Below, in pieces: positions 11,529-21,899 of a DNA stretch of 64,000 nt. How positions within the stretch are numbered: the stretch's first letter is position 1; every line of letters begins with the position of its first letter. The notes below the pieces were generated by a model. The model worked only from the letters and a program-made list of their open reading frames with translations. It made no database searches and was not told the DNA's origin. Source of the stretch: Ashinkailepas kermadecensis (Eukaryota; Arthropoda; Thecostraca; Neolepadidae); contig JAOTOM010005150.1 of the NCBI GenBank assembly GCA_034440615.1, positions 218,501 through 282,500 of the forward strand, written 5' to 3'. The translations under genes and the position numbers were made by a program.

Positions 11529-13149
11529 GTAAGTGGCGCCACCTGGTCTAGGCGTGCTCCTGATGATGCCCTCAGGCCATGCATAATCGGATTGAACTGC
11601 ACCGTCCGAACGAACCGCCGCCCCGGTTTTTAGTTGGCATTGTTTTCTGCTGATTCAGTTGGCGCATTATACCAGGATGATAGTGATGTGTATCTGCGGT
11701 ATCGAAGCTTGCGAGTGACTGAGCAGTTCGCCAGTAACCTCGGGGATGGAGACAGCGCTGGAGACACTCCTCGACGTGCTTCCTCTCACGCTGCTGAGTC
11801 GTTGACATGCGTTTCCCGCTCCGCTCCAAACCAGAAATGGCGAACTCTGTCACAAATAATAGTGTAGTGTGACTGATCCAGTTGTCGCAGTTTTGTTTCG
11901 GCTTGGCATCCATGATCCATCCATGATCCATGTCCGGTGTACGCGGTTGGAGGCTGACACGAGACACTTTGCTTTACAGAGCTGCCAACTCCACCACATG
12001 CGTTGTTTAAATGTCGTACTTCTGCGTCTACACATTCAGCCTCTATTCCGGATAAACTTGAATGCGAGGTGGGGCGGTGCTCTCGCACGGTCTGTCATGC
12101 ACTTCCGCCCGTCCCGCGCGGCTTATTGTGATCCGTTCGCAAAAGCGAGTCAATGTTTTAGCACACAAAAACATTCGTTAAGGATGTTAATTGGACAAAA
12201 ATAAAAGTGAAATTTATCGCCACGCTTTTATTTATCGTTGATTGGGAGCACAGTAACTATTGTTTCTGAATGTCAGATATGTCCGTTGTTGGTAATTGTT
12301 CTTGTCGTTTCACCATCTCCATGGCCGTGTTTGTCAAAATGTGAATTTCATCCAACTCATTACCCCAGGAACTTCTCACCAACAAGATTATTGCAGTGAT
12401 GCCTGATTTTAGCATGCTGACTGTGCGCACTGAAAATGTTGACCACAATCATCTGATGATTTAGGCCAAAATATGCAGCACACTCCTTGCCTAAAAATGT
12501 ATCGATGATCAGAGCAATATTCCTTTGTTTCGTATTTTACCAGATGCATGATGGAGTTGATGGAGTGGAGAAAGATATTTTGCCAGATGAAAATATATCG
12601 TTGGTTAAATGTGTAATTTGCAATGCACCATAGGGCACGGCAAGTCACATGACCTTCGGTCACGATGTCATGTTATCAAGGTCAGTACAATGTAAGATTA
12701 TAATGCCTAAGATAAGTTTCGGAAACATCTCTGAGCTAATAAATATTGGATTCATGTAGTTACCATGTTTGGTCACAAAGTTAAAAGCAGTCAAAAAAAC
12801 TTGCAAGATGACATCTCAAAAATGCCGGAGTCTATGACTTATATGCCGTTGTTCGGACCGCGCTCTCAAATTTTCACAACTGAACTTGGAGCCTCACAAA
12901 ATCCTGTGAAGTCATTTTCGTCGAAATGTAGAAGACTAGTGTGTGAGGCACCGTTCCGTCCGTTGTGGAGTGAACCAGCATCATTCAGCCATCCAGCAAG
13001 GAAAATGAGAGGGTTATCCTCTCGATAAGATATCGCTCTGTAAAACAAATCCATGCCGAGGCTGTTTTGCCAACCTTGCACGGTGACTCCGCTGTAGACT
13101 AGCCATCGTCTCAGTCGTTCTGACATGCTCCTGACCTGATCCTGACCTG
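11529..13149. other. MOCOS intron, left part: mostly unique, possible dispersed repeat
   Basis: No exon recognised. Around 12,600-12,830 short blocks (TCACATGACCTT, CGATGTCATG, GATGACATCTCAAAAATG) resemble blocks in the same order at 42,030-42,210, suggesting a decayed dispersed repeat shared by the two places. Confidence 0.4.
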
Positions 13150-13683
13150 ACCGCGAACTTCGGCCGACCTCAGGTGCACTGCGTGTGCGCCGATGTAGCT
13201 CCTGCCATGAACCCACCCTTACGCTGACCTGACGGGGTCCGTATCTGATATGTCGCCGACCTGAAGTAGACTACGTGTTCACTGATGTAGCTCCTGACAT
13301 GAACTCGCCCTTCACACGATGGTGACCCGATGGGTATCTGACATGTGGCCGACCTCAAGTAGACTACGTGTTCGCTGATGTAGCTCCTGACATGAACTCG
13401 CCCTTCACACGATGGTGACCCGTATCTGACATGTGGCCGACCTCAAGTAGACTACGTGTTCACTGATGTAGCTCCTAAAAAAAACTCCCCCTCGCCGACC
13501 CAGTAGACTACGTGTTCACTGATGTAGCTCCTGACATGAACTCGCCCTTCACACGATGGTGACCCGTATCTGACATGTGGCCGACCTCAAGTAGACTACG
13601 TGTTCACTGATGTAGCTTCTGACATGAACTCGCCCTTTCTCTGACACGACGGTGAGCCGTATCTGACCTGTGGCCGACCTCAG
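13150..13683. repeat. About 90-bp tandem repeat carrying copies of the next exon's acceptor region
   Basis: Six imperfect copies, two of them shortened, of a unit with GGCCGACCTCAAGTAGAC, TACGTGTTCACTGATGTAGC and TGACATGAACTCGCCC. The first copy (near 13,161) reads GGCCGACCTCAGGTGCACTG followed by CGTGTGCGCCGATG. This closely resembles the true acceptor plus exon start at 13,672-13,700 (GGCCGACCTCAG|GCAGGTCA, CGTGTGCGGCGATG). Confidence 0.9.
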
Positions 13684-13912
13684 GCAGGTCACGTGTGCGG
13701 CGATGAGACGGACCTGATCGCCGGACAGCCGACTGGCGCAGTGCGCGTCAGTTTCGGCTACATGTCGCGTCGCCGCGACGCCGACCAGCTGCTGCTCATG
13801 GTGCGGCAGTGCTTCCTGTCCGACGGCGACCACGTCTCTGGCCTCGTGGCGGACAGGCTGCGGCTGGCCGAGCAGAGGTGTCACGAGGGCCGCTCAGAGG
13901 CCGCCGCTCGTG
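13684..13912 (+). CDS. MOCOS: MOCOS exon e: end of the desulfurase domain (3' limit uncertain)
   Basis: After GACCTCAG the exon reads AGHVCGDETDLIAGQPTG, VRVSFGYMSRRRDADQLL and VRQCFLSDGD in phase 0. The family has AGHVCGDNMDLIDGQPTGSV and RISFGYMS here, just before the variable linker. After about residue 45 of the exon the sequence becomes Ala/Arg/Glu-rich and runs without a stop into the 21-bp array. Two endings are possible. The exon may read through the array as linker, or it may splice out at a site such as AGAG|GTGTCA (13,878); however, that site is phase 2, and none of the CAG acceptors I checked downstream is compatible. Confidence 0.93.
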
Positions 13913-14567
13913 CGGCGACGGACCCGGCCGGTGTGGTGGCGGACCCGGCCGGTGTGGCGGCGGACCAGGCCGGTGTGGCGGCGGACCCGGCCGGTGTGGC
14001 GGCGGACCCGGCCGGTGTGGCGGCGGACGCGGCCAGTGTGGCGGCGGACCCGGCCGGTGTGGCGGCGGACCAGGCCGGTGTGGCGGCGGACCCGGCCGGT
14101 GTGGCGGCGGACCCGGCCGGTGTGGCGGCGGACCCGGCCGGTGTGGCGGCGGACCCGGCCGGTGTGGCGGCGGACGCGGCCGGTGTGGCGGCGGACCAGG
14201 CCGGTGTGGCGGCGGACCCGGCCGGTGTGGCGGCGGACGCGGCCGGTGTGGCGGCGGACGCGGCCGGTGTGGCGGCGGACGCGGCCGGTGTGGCGGCGGA
14301 CCAGGCCGGTGTGGCGGCGGACCCGGCCGGTGTGGCGGCGGACGCGGCCGGTGTGGCGGCGGACCCGGCCGGTGTGGCGGCGGACCCGGCCGGTGGCGGC
14401 CGCGGCGGCGGACCCGGCCGGTGTGGCGGCGGACCAGGCCGGTGTGGCGGCGGACCCGGCCGGTGTGGCGGCGGACCCGGCCGGTGTGGCGGCGGACGCG
14501 GCCGGTGTGGCGGCGGACCCGGCCGGTGTGGCGGCGGACCAGGCCGGTGTGGCGGCGGACCCGGCCG
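13913..14567. repeat. 21-bp GC-rich minisatellite, about 31 units, possibly coding
   Basis: Units are GGCCGGTGTGGCGGCGGACC plus one base, with variants at one triplet (CCG, CAG or GCG). In the MOCOS frame the left part encodes DPAGVAA, DQAGVAA and DAAGVAA heptads. One aberrant 28-nt unit at about 14,393-14,420 (with a GCGGCCGC core) shifts the frame by +1, so the right part encodes the same heptads in the frame used by the next MOCOS segment. All six frames are open through most of the array, so openness alone is no proof of coding. Confidence 0.95.
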
Positions 14568-15002
14568 TGTTGGTACCACAGCCTCTGCACACCGTACACA
14601 TCGATTCAGCGCAGGCCGAGACCACACGACAATCACAGTCGCGTCAAACAAACGGCGCGCTCCCTGTCGAGCTGCCGACTACCTCCCGCCCAACTTACGA
14701 GGCTATCAAATCACCGTCCCCAGGCCCAACGACCAGCTCTCGTCCTCCCCACGGCTTCAGTCCACCGCCTGCCACAGCGACGACTCCTCACCTCTCGGCG
14801 ATCGTACTGTTCCCGGTCAAGTCTTGCGGTGGCTTTTCTGTGCCGTGGTGGCCTCTGGGCGCGCGAGGTCTTCTGTACGACCGCCACTGGATGGTGGTGA
14901 GCTCAGCCGGTGCGGCGCTCACGCAGAAGCGGCAGCCGATGCTGTGTCTGGTGCGACCTGAGATAAACCTGCAGGCGGGTCAGCTGGTACTGCACGCCGA
15001 TG
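14568..15002 (+). CDS. MOCOS: MOCOS exon f: linker and N-terminal MOSC beta-barrel (5' limit uncertain)
   Basis: The first 75 codons are Ser/Thr/Pro-rich and look like the poorly conserved interdomain linker of MOCOS. Recognisable sequence follows: IVLFPVKSCGGFSVPWWPLG, RGLLYDRHWMVV, LTQKRQPMLCLVRPEINL and VLHAD. The vertebrate enzyme has LYPIKSC, GLLYDRSWMVV, LSQKQEPRLCLI at this place. The exon ends GATG|GTGAGG in phase 1. This MOSC N-terminal part helps build the cofactor-binding domain. The frame differs by +1 from exon e; the shift is reconciled either within the 21-bp array or by an unrecognised intron. Confidence 0.93.
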
Positions 15003-15470
15003 GTGAGGGCGAGGGCAGATCAGGAGAGTGAAGAAGGCCGGGGTGAAGCCAAGGGCAGGTCAGGAGGTTGAGAGATGTTAGCTTGAAGCCAAAGGTCGGG
15101 TCAGGGAAGGCCGAAGGATGTCAGGGTGAAACATGGGTGAGTCAGGAGGAGGCCGAGGGAGGTCAGGGTGAAGCCAAAAGCAGGTCAGAATGGTATTAAA
15201 GGTGTTAGGATGAGAGAGGGAGGCAAGAGCGATGAGATTTGACGTCAGGAGAAGATGGAGGCATGAAGAGAGGGGCTATAATGGGAAGGAAGGTCAGGAT
15301 GCTGAAAGGAAGATCAGGGTGATGGGAGGGACGTCACAGTGATGAGGTCGGAGTGTGGGAAAGGTCAGGGTGAAGGGGCTTAATCAAAATGTGAACAATG
15401 TCAGACTGATGAGAAGGGGAATCAGGGTATGGGATGGAGGTCAGGGTGTGACCGATGAGAAGCTCGGCGT
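15003..15470. repeat. Degenerate GGTCAGG-rich tandem repeat in a MOCOS intron
   Basis: Loose units around AGGTCAGGGTGAAGCCAAAG and GGTCAGGATGATGGGAGG begin within about 15 bases of the donor at 15,003 and fill most of a 593-bp intron. Periodicity is irregular, about 30-50 bp. Confidence 0.65.
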
Positions 15471-15595
15471 TTCAGTATATTCAGTGCGCCGGCATGCCAC
15501 TGGACGTGGTTGTGTGCCTTCCGTGGCATGGCTCCCAACGCCACCTCCGTCGACTTACACGGAAGGCGGCGCTGACAGTTGCCTGTCGCCGCCAG

Positions 15596-15805
15596 GGTTC
15601 GACAGTCTGGGCGTGCCGCTGACGTCGGAGCCAGACGCGTCGCTGACGTCGCTGTCCATGTGCGAGTCGCGCGTGTGCGGCGACCGAGTGGGCGGGGTCG
15701 ACTGTGGCCAGGAGGCGGCCGACTGGCTGAGTGACGTGCTGCGGCTGGACGGAGTCCGGCTGGTGCGACAGGGCGCCGGCTCGCCACGCACCTCCAAGCT
15801 GAACG
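15596..15805 (+). CDS. MOCOS: MOCOS exon g: MOSC domain
   Basis: The acceptor is CGCCGCCAG|GG. The two first bases complete a glycine, then FDSLGVPLTSEPD, MCESRVCGDRVGGVDCG, AADWLSDVL and RLVRQGAGSPR follow, ending AACG|GTGCGT in phase 1. The family has the pattern EVPL, QSRVCADRVSTYDCG, SSWLSTFFG. The CGDRV and DCG cluster is the most conserved part of this segment. The phase fits exon h exactly, although the intervening intron is about 5.4 kb. Confidence 0.94.
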
Positions 15806-16941
15806 GTGCGTGCGTTGCCGGGTGGCTGGGTTTGACCCACCGATGTGGCGCAATTCGGCACTGCACACCCGAGCACGAGTCTCACTGATGATGCAGCACA
15901 GGGTCGTGATTTGTCGGAGATGAAAACGTTAGGGAGGACGTTCTTCGCCTAGATGGTTTCTGAACAAATGAATCGCACATAGTTTGCGGCAGACTTCAGT
16001 AATAGTATTCAATTTATATTGCATAATGTGAACGCAAATTTCTTATCTACTGTGTGGGATTCAGTTTCGCCAATATTCCTCTTGCAAGTGCTTATTGTAT
16101 TTTTGTTTGTTGTGCTTCCAAGTTGCCGGTCAGAAAATGGATGTATCAGCCATGCTTGTCAAGGTTACCATGTCAGCAAAGGTTTCATCCTGTCATTTCA
16201 ATAAGGTCGCCATTTCTAGCATATCGCTAACGAATTGTCAAACGTAGCAAATAATACTAAATACAGCTCGCACAACTAAATGCTCATCAGCTGTTATTAG
16301 AATGGTAGGTTACTTTGTTGCACGTTGTTATATGAATTACGCAGAGGAGTACTTTGCTTACAATTGTACGCCCCTGTGCCATCTTTGTGTTTACTAGTTA
16401 TTATTTCTGATATCGTGACTAAGGAGGAAATTATAGACCCTACATTAGCCCGCTCACCCACTCCATTACGTTATATTGACCAACTATGGAAATGACTGCA
16501 CCCTTTGTATATGTTGGTGCGGTAATGCGCGGTAGACATCAAGGGTATTAGACAGAGATTCAGTTAAATGGTTTCAACGCAATTTAATTGAACAAATAAG
16601 TCACAGAATCGATGAATTAATTTTTGCCATTTAGATAAACGTGGACATAACAAATGCTAGTCCACTTATTTGCATATAGCTTCAATGTCACGGGTTCATC
16701 TTGGTCCACAACTATGTATTTGGTGTTGACATTCCCGCTGATATTGCAGCAGTAGCAGCACAAAAACCTCGATGTCAGTCGGATTCCAATCGCTGAACAG
16801 GAATTTGAAGCAAATGTCTGAGAAGCTATCGTTCAGGGTTTCTAAGATGGCAAAAGTGGATATGCTTTGTAGTACAAGAGGATTGTTTTCATAGAAACTC
16901 GTCACCATCTTAGTTATCGGATTTCAACCGGCTATGCATGG
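15806..16941. other. Start of a 5.4-kb MOCOS intron, no feature recognised
   Basis: AT-rich unique sequence without convincing open frames. Confidence 0.5.
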
Positions 16942-17103
16942 CCACCTCAGACTTTCACAGGCTTCCATGGCGACATCTGGTCTGTTGTGGGAGGTCGATG
17001 TCTGCTGTCGGCGGTTTGTGTTCCACCTCAGACTTTCACAGGCTTCCATGGCGACATCAGGTCTGTTGTGAGAGATCGATGTCTGCTGTCGGCGGTTTGT
17101 GAG
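16942..17103. repeat. 81-bp direct tandem duplication
   Basis: CCACCTCAGACTTTCACAGG and what follows, to GTCGGCGGTTTGTG, are repeated with offset 81 and only a few mismatches. Confidence 0.9.
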
Positions 17104-17194
17104 CTGTTTTTGCGAATGGTGATGTTTTTGTGCGACGATTCGTGTTCCGTTATTGAACCGAGCTGAGGCGATTGCACTGGCCTGTCAGAGTCAG

Positions 17195-17340
17195 AGCATT
17201 AACCCAGTTCAGAGCACTGACAAATTCAGAGTGCATCCTAATTCAGAATACTGCCCAGTTCAGAGTATTGCCTAGCTCAGGGTACCGCCCTATTCAAAGT
17301 ACTGCCTAGTTCTGGGTACTGCTCAGTTCAGAGTTAGTGG
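17195..17340. repeat. Degenerate approximately 20-bp repeat (CAGTTCAGAGTACTGCC)
   Basis: About seven loose copies of a CAGTTCAGAGTACTGCC-like unit, inside the MOCOS intron. Confidence 0.7.
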
Positions 17341-17988
17341 AGTTTGCCAAAGCATTGTGATAATTTCGATGGTACTTGCTCTTGCATGGCCTTGCGGTTT
17401 CTAGGCGGTGCTTTTCCACACATCCCCATGGTCACTAATGGTGAATGTATAAAGGTGAATTGGTGTTCAGCCATTCTTGTATGGTGCCGAAGCACCATCT
17501 GTTAACAATAAAACTCCACCTTTGGTTCAGAGAAAGCTGATGTCCACTTAGTCCTGCCCACATCTGACGGTGTTCACACCCCGTCGCAGCTGCAGTGAGT
17601 CGGAGGCCACCCAGCTGCCTGTGTGTGTAGCGCGCCCTATATTATGTCGGTGTGACTGACAGCTGAAAATATGGTCGGAACATCCACCAACACAACTGCC
17701 CATAGATTTTCCACAACTCTGCTACCTTCCACCAACTAAGCTTCAACGACTCCAACTCATTTTCCATCCAAAGGAGCCTGACATAGTGATTATGGAGACG
17801 AGAAGCTCATGATGCCTACTGTTTGTTTTACTGAGTTATTTTTTACATTCATTTAGTAGATGAGGTACCATTTGACGACAAATCGATCAGTTTAAAGCCT
17901 AACATGACACCCCACAACTCGGAATGTTCTCCAACTCGATGTATAGGATAATCGCACGTGGATAATTCACTTGTGCGATTCTTACGTA

Positions 17989-18475
17989 GGGGCGGAGATG
18001 GCCGAGTGCTTAAGGTGTCGAACTCTGGATACGAAGGTCCTGGGTTCAAGACTCACACCGCTTGGGACATTTCCCAATCCCGCGGTCCATCGGCGAAACA
18101 GTGTGGGCTGCGCCATTAGCCATGATTATGCATAAAGTGCGTCGTGAACCACCCGATAAAAAAGACTCTTGCATATCTCAGAGAAACGATCCTGAAGTTA
18201 TATCCCCGGGAAACTTGGCGGGGTCACTTGTTAAGGATGTATTTCGAGATCTGCAACATTGTGATGACAAAGCCATGTCAACCTACATATGTTTCAGCTG
18301 GCCTTGATTCACTCTATCGTTTGGTTATCGCAGCAATTTCTGGTGCGATAATTGAGCTCGTGACTTCTAGACCCAAGCTCACGTGTGACTCACTGAACAC
18401 TCCGAACGCCATTCTAAATCAAGCAGAGACCAAGGTTGATTGTTATCTTTCGAGGCCCCCCAAAAAATAAATGAA
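17989..18475 (+). mobile_element. tRNA-derived SINE, Leu/Ser-type head
   Basis: The left end has a pol III A-box-like TGGCCGAGTGCTTAAGG (17,999-18,015) and a B-box-like GGTTCAAGACT (18,043-18,053), as in class II (Leu/Ser) tRNAs. About 400 bp of unrelated body and an A-rich end (AAAAAATAAATGAAAA) follow. The cloverleaf is not complete enough for a working tRNA gene. It is a different family from the SINEs at 24.2 and 45.8 kb. Confidence 0.7.
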
Positions 18476-18784
18476 AATGGCCATTTGCCCTTAATTTGTT
18501 TTGCAATTTAATTTTGATTAGACATATTTCACTAATTTTAGCCTGTTTGGGCTAAAATCGCAACTTTCTGTCGTACTGTGCATTCTTGTATATAGCCAAG
18601 TACATTTAAATTATCATTTCTATTGGTCTTCTACCGATTCCAAAACGCAAATATCCATGATTTTGACCTTGGATTTATCTTGACCTATGCAGTCGATGCG
18701 CCCCTAAACCACCATAACTAACTTTTCTTTCGTTTTCGGAAGATCAAGATGTTCAATTGTTTTATTTTGCATTTGTGAACATGT
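18476..18784. other. AT-rich intron sequence with a motif later found in a minisatellite
   Basis: Contains TGACCTATGCAGTCGATGCG at 18,681-18,700, which recurs four times in the array at 24.7-25.0 kb. Otherwise nothing recognised. Confidence 0.6.
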
Positions 18785-19050
18785 AGTTCGACGCTCGAAG
18801 CTCCTACAAGCTTATCCACTGTTTATATCTAATCTCATCGTCCATCTCGTCATCGAGGGCTAGCTCGTTGTCTTCTGCAAGCTCTGATAGGGATAGGTTG
18901 TCTAAGGACAAGCCTGAGCAATCACATTACGCCTTCCCCACCAGGACAGCCCTCATATTTGCCATCGCACAGTCACGGCTTTTTATGTTGCACACAGCAT
19001 GTTCTAGAATATCGCCATATATGGCGACATTCTGGAATATACTGTGGAAT
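18785..19050 (-). pseudogene. Relic of an unnamed mobile-element protein, copy 1
   Basis: On the minus strand the sequence reads LCDGKYEGCPGGEGVM and, after stops and frame breaks, EDNELALDDEMDDEIRYKQW and IS. The second part matches the copy at 40.9 kb (DLAPDDDMDNEIRYTQWMST). I recall this combination from multicopy uncharacterised proteins in invertebrate genomes, but the family name is not certain. Several stops show the copy is dead. Confidence 0.6.
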
Positions 19051-20559
19051 ATGCTGTACTGGAAGTATGCTTTCAGAGGCCCAGAACCTGAGGCCTAATG
19101 AGTATTTTTTTCGATTTTCAAGGGTAGGCAAGTTAGGCATTGCTAAACCATGCGTTGAAACAGTGTCGTGTTTCACATGCATTTTGACAGTGAAAATTAC
19201 TTGAAATATACCCCAAATATATCAATACATGGCGCCAATTGTGTCCTCCTTTATTCTTCACCCGGCCCCCCAGACCCGGTCCCCCCCCCCACATTCCACA
19301 AAAAAAATTATGAATGTAATCACAAGAAAACCTTCTTGCCTCTTGTTACCTCGATGAATAGAAAACAGCTTGATTGCCAGTTTTCCTCCATATTTAATGC
19401 ACAGGCCCAACGGAAGTCATGTGTTGGGGATGAAGCCTGCTGCATGCTGAAATTAAAAATGAACGCAATTGAATAATACAAAATATGGAGAGGCGCTGAC
19501 TTGTTTCTTGGACCATATGTATATCTGCCATCCATCAAAGCATGTCAATACAAACTTCTTCTTTTACCAATCTCATTTCTTGGACCAGAATTTAATATAT
19601 TAAACAAGGATAATACTCAGGATGCAGAGGGAGAGAGCGCTGGTGGCATGTGCCCTCCTCCCTGGAAAAGTGGCGCCACCTGACCTGGAAAGGTGCCCCT
19701 ACGGGAAGGCTCGAGTGTGCCCCCCCCGGCTGAGCGGATTTTCCATCCAAAGACCCTCTTAGAGGAATAGGCACCGGAGAGACTCAGGAGGAAAAGGTCA
19801 GTATGCTCGAGTGCATTCCCTCAGCGAATTTCCAGCCGAAGGCGCTCCTCCAGGGCCTTCCACAGTGGCGCACCTCCGAGGAAGTGGCAACCCTCCAAAC
19901 GAGCACTGTGTTGTTCACCGGTTCAAGAGGCATCCACGCGTGTGGACATTAGCAGTCAAGTGTGTCATGGTGGGCAGTTGAGACAGGCATCAGTAAATTG
20001 TGGCGCGGGACGGACACTGTGTGGGAGAACCGCCTGGGGATGTGCCAGGCTGGAAGTGAAGCACCAGCCGAATAGTCAAAGTTGTGATGCCAAGATGCCA
20101 GGGAGCGGTGTTGCCAAGGTCGCATTGCGGGGGAGGGGATGGGGTGGCTGTCTGTGTTGTTATTGGCAGGAGAACCGTCTATCTGACGACTGTACCACAA
20201 CCTCCGCTCGCCCTGACTACCGCCACTGGAATGCTTGAGTGTGCTGAGGGTCAGCGCACGTGTCACAGCCGGCCGCTGTTGGCCTTTCCACCATGATCCC
20301 ACTGTCGTCTGCGGGAACACTAATCTGCTTTCCAGTGTACCGGATCTTCCTCCCAGAAGTTTCCTCATACTGCAGGAAAGCCTGTTGATGTGTGAGCTTC
20401 CTTCTGCTGCAGAGGACCCTTATGTCTGTGTGGGGCTTCTGTTGCAGGGATTTCTGTCGTTTCAGTCTGTCTGTGCAGACAATTGCATGGGACCCGTCCG
20501 TCTTCGTGGACGCTACCGCAGGAACCCGCCTGTCGGTGTGGAGACTGCTGCAGCAGACC
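19051..20559. other. Intron interior with a possible old dispersed repeat
   Basis: No exon recognised. The stretch 19,660-19,870 (AAAGGTGCCCCT, GGCTGAGCGGATTTTCCATC) resembles 62,870-62,970 (AAAAGGTGCCCCTCTGGGGA, CGCTGAACGAATTTTTTTTA) in the same order, suggesting a decayed repeat family. Confidence 0.4.
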
Positions 20560-21196
20560 CGTCTGTCTGTACAGAGACTGTTCTGCTGTGGCGAGATGTG
20601 CCGTCACGCGCACGGACACCTCTGACATCGACTGTCTGTACAGATACTGTTCTGCTGTGGTGATATGTGCCGTCACGTACACGAACACCTCTAACGTCGA
20701 CTGTCTCTACAGAGACTGTTCTGCTGTGGTGATATGTGCCGTCACGTACACGAACACCTCTAACGTCGGCTGTCTGTACAGAGACTGTTCTGCTGTGGTG
20801 ATATGTGCCGTCACGCGCACAGACACCTCTAACGTCGGCTGTCTGTACAGATAATGTTTTGCTGTGGTGAGATGTGACGTCACGCGCACGGACACCTCTG
20901 ACGTCGACTGTCCGTACAGGGACTGTTCTGTTGTGGCGAGATGTGCCGTCACGCGCACGGATACCTCTGACGTCGGCTGTCTGTACAGATAATGTTCTGC
21001 TGTGGGGAGATGTGCCGTCACGCGCACGGACACCTCTAACGTCGGCTGTCCGTACAGGAACTGTTCTGTTGTGGCGAGATGTGCCGTCACGCGCACGGAC
21101 ACCTCTGACGTCGACTGTCTGTACAGATAATGTTCTGCTGTGGGGAGATGTGCCGTCACGCGCACGGACACCTCTGACGTCGACTGTCGACTGCAG
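20560..21196. repeat. 69-bp minisatellite, about 9 units, ending at a MOCOS acceptor
   Basis: Copies of TTCTGCTGTGGTGATATGTG, CCGTCACG and ACACCTCTGACGTCGACTGT start at 20,581, 20,650, 20,719 and 20,788 and continue at 69-bp spacing. Each unit ends with an acceptor-like CTGTCTGTACAG. The last one is replaced by CGACTGTCGACTGCAG, the true acceptor of the exon at 21,197. Confidence 0.95.
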
Positions 21197-21315
21197 GTGT
21201 GTCGGCGCCGCTGTCACTCTCCAACGAGTCTCCGTACGTGCTGGTGAACCAGTCCAGCGTGGCTGACCTGCTGTCGTCCCTGCAGCAGCGATCGGTAGCG
21301 CATGGTGTTTCAGAG
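21197..21315 (+). CDS. MOCOS: MOCOS exon h: MOSC domain
   Basis: GT completes a glycine from exon g. The exon then reads VSAPLSLSNESPYVLVNQSS, VADLLSSLQQRS. The vertebrate sequence is ATLSLVNEAQYLLINTSSI and LELHRQL. Two donors keep phase 0: TCG|GTAGCG, ending at 21,294, or GAG|GTCAGT, ending at 21,315, the better match to consensus and the one chosen here. The second choice adds seven residues (VAHGVSE) in a part where the family is variable in length. The donor at 21,316 is also the first unit of a tandem array of donor-like sequences. Confidence 0.92.
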
Positions 21316-21532
21316 GTCAGTGCTGGCCGTGGTCCAGGTCAGTGCTGGCCGTATCGAAGGTCAATGCCGACTATCAGGGGTCAATGCTCACGGTCGGTGC
21401 TGGCCGTATCCCAGGTCAGCGCCGGCCGTCAGAGGTCAATGGTCCGAGGTCAGTGCCGGCCGTATCTGAGGTCTGTGCTGGCCGTATCCGAGGTGAGTGC
21501 TGCCCGTATCCGAGGTCAGCGCTGGCCGCCAT
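21316..21532. repeat. 22-bp minisatellite made of donor-like sequences
   Basis: Units of about 22 bp, GTCAGTGCTGGCCGTATCCGAG, follow the exon directly. GT dinucleotides in an AG|GTCAGT-like setting fall at 21,316, 21,338, 21,360, 21,380, 21,415, 21,435, 21,449, 21,471, 21,493 and 21,515. The copy at 21,493 is GAG|GTGAGT, better than the first. Confidence 0.93.
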
Positions 21533-21899
21533 AATTGGTCGGTACGCAAGCTTAAATAAAAAGCACATCACATCACGTTTCACATCACATTTGCCCTTCA
21601 CATATTAGGAAACGATTTAACAACAAGCAGCGACATTTTGTTCCTTATTCTGTGAAACCTGAATACCATGGGCCTAAAATATGAAGAAATAATATACTAA
21701 ATAATGTGTTAAAATAACAAAATGAAACCAATTGTTTCCACCTGGGCTCTGCCAGAATTCTGCTTTTGACCTCAGCCGTGAAATTGCCATCTGCTAAGAA
21801 TGGCTGAATGCTGAGTTGTATGTGGGCCGTGCAGGCATGGTATGTGGCCGCAGGTGGGCCGTGACCGCGCAAGTGGACCACTATGGGGCCCCGTGATGG

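Noticed and set aside
13877..14730. Simple intron removing the 21-bp array
   Set aside because: Considered, but the plausible donor AGAG|GTGTCA is phase 2 while the CAG acceptors I checked before the MOSC segment would give phase 0 or 1 relative to its frame. Not excluded, only unsupported.
17992..18062. tRNA-Leu/Ser gene
   Set aside because: Box motifs are present but the sequence continues as a roughly 480-bp element; treated as a SINE head.
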